From Gallaecimonas sp. GXIMD4217 (GTDB lineage: Bacteria > Pseudomonadota > Gammaproteobacteria > Enterobacterales > Gallaecimonadaceae): 64,000 bases of DNA. Positions within the stretch are counted from its first letter, which is position 1, and each line of letters opens with the position of its first letter. Position numbers and translations under genes: made by a program. Shown here one piece after another: positions 63,602-64,000 of this stretch. The DNA is taken from assembly GCF_038087665.1 (NCBI RefSeq), contig NZ_CP149925.1, positions 1,081,455-1,145,454 of the forward strand, in the 5' to 3' direction. The notes under the pieces were generated by a model, which was not told the origin of the DNA, ran no database searches, and was given only the letters and a program-made list of their open reading frames with translations.

Positions 63602-64000
63602 GTGGCCAGCCCTTCCCATGATCTTCTCACCGGCGATATCAGCAGCACCCTGAGGCGCATGACCCTGTCCATGCTGACCGGCATGGTGACGCTGATGACC
63701 TTCAACCTGGTGGATACCCTCTTCGTCAGCCGGCTCGGCACCGAGCCCCTGGCCGCCATCAGCTTTACCTTTCCGGTGACCTTCACGGTGATCAGCCTGA
63801 CCATAGGCCTGGGTGTGGGCACCTCGGCCGTGATCGGCCGCACCCTGGGCCGGGGCCGGGCCAGCCTGGCCAAGCGCCAGGGTAATGGCGCCCTGTGGCT
63901 GAGCGTACTGCTGGTGGCGCTGCTGTCGAGCCTGGGCGCCTGGCAGTTGGAGGCCATCTTCGGGCTTATTGGCGCCAACGATACCCAAATGGCGCTGATC
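63602..64000 (+). CDS. MATE-family efflux transporter, 5' part
   Basis: First 133 residues, cut by the window end. Begins VASPSHDLLTGDISSTLRRM, then TM1 with FNLVDTLFVSRLGTEPLAA and TM2-3 (FTVISLTIGLGVGTSAVIGR), characteristic of MATE proteins, which export cationic drugs or metabolites by Na+ or H+ antiport. GTG start; an in-frame stop lies at 63,566-63,568 and no clear Shine-Dalgarno precedes it, so a start further in is possible. Confidence 0.85.
   Translation, partial: MASPSHDLLTGDISSTLRRMTLSMLTGMVTLMTFNLVDTLFVSRLGTEPLAAISFTFPVTFTVISLTIGLGVGTSAVIGRTLGRGRASLAKRQGNGALWLSVLLVALLSSLGAWQLEAIFGLIGANDTQMALI

Noticed and set aside
1-64000. CRISPR arrays, prophage modules, toxin-antitoxin or defence islands
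   Set aside because: No regularly spaced repeats, integrase or defence gene seen; apart from one IS the window is core chromosome.

Overview
The window is about 64 kb of high-GC chromosome from a gammaproteobacterium. Several gene orders match enterics: hisGDCBHAFI, rsxABCDGE-nth, minCDE beside ycgL and ycgN, fadD-rnd, and nhaB/fadR beside dsbB. A MotY protein (sodium-driven flagellar motor) and the FadR/RimK/MinC complement point to a Vibrio/Shewanella/Aeromonas-side lineage. From memory a Gallaecimonas-like organism fits best; that is an inference, not a database result. Coding density is very high, most genes sit in operons with 1-4 base overlaps, and typical hairpin-plus-T-run terminators separate the units.

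Layout: (1) 1-5,040: end of gsk, a small T4-type lysozyme, a phosphoribosyltransferase, a PhoP/PhoQ-like two-component pair and an alpha/beta hydrolase. (2) 5,036-12,340: the complete histidine operon on the minus strand, with promoter, a 16-residue leader peptide holding four consecutive His codons, and an attenuator; the hisH-hisA junction is partly duplicated. (3) 12,386-18,481: an Arg-rich small protein, a DinG-family helicase, tsaB, and a tightly overlapping chain (88-residue protein, M50-like membrane protein, Slp lipoprotein, exported methyltransferase-fold protein, alpha/beta hydrolase). (4) 18,645-28,573: fadD, rnd, a 2-oxoglutarate/Fe(II)-type oxygenase, a trans-sulfuration PLP enzyme, minEDC, ycgL, an MltB-like transglycosylase, ycgN, a YgjV-like membrane protein and a Crp-like regulator. 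(5) 28,602-38,668: dsbB, nhaB, fadR, the spoVR-yeaH-prkA operon, a CtlX-like amidinohydrolase, sodB and grxD. (6) 38,730-40,038: an intact ISL3-family insertion sequence with 8-bp target duplication. (7) 40,075-48,342: a cytochrome c/FTR1 iron permease, a Na+/H+ antiporter-like carrier, a 2-Cys peroxiredoxin, a DUF2214-like membrane protein, a methyltransferase, a zinc aspartoacylase-like protein with rimK, and a DJ-1/PfpI protein. (8) 48,339-51,192: lysC under a lysine riboswitch, followed by an aspartoacylase-like gene broken by one frameshift. (9) 51,287-59,574: rnt, motY, gloA, nth and the rsx electron-transport operon. (10) 59,670-64,000: an EamA transporter, a degenerate GGDEF/EAL protein, three identical tRNA-Asn genes, a 600-bp non-coding stretch with an inverted DnaA-box pair, and the start of a MATE transporter.

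Most genes are ordinary core metabolism. The observations most worth following are: the lysine riboswitch, whose 3' strand can compete with the Shine-Dalgarno region of a 27-codon upstream ORF rather than with lysC itself; two independent gene-junction duplications (hisH/hisA and rsxD/rsxG); the frameshifted zinc hydrolase behind lysC; several strong palindromes at promoters (peroxiredoxin, rimK, fadD, MATE); and a run of hairpins beside the tRNA-Asn cluster. I saw no CRISPR array, prophage or defence island.
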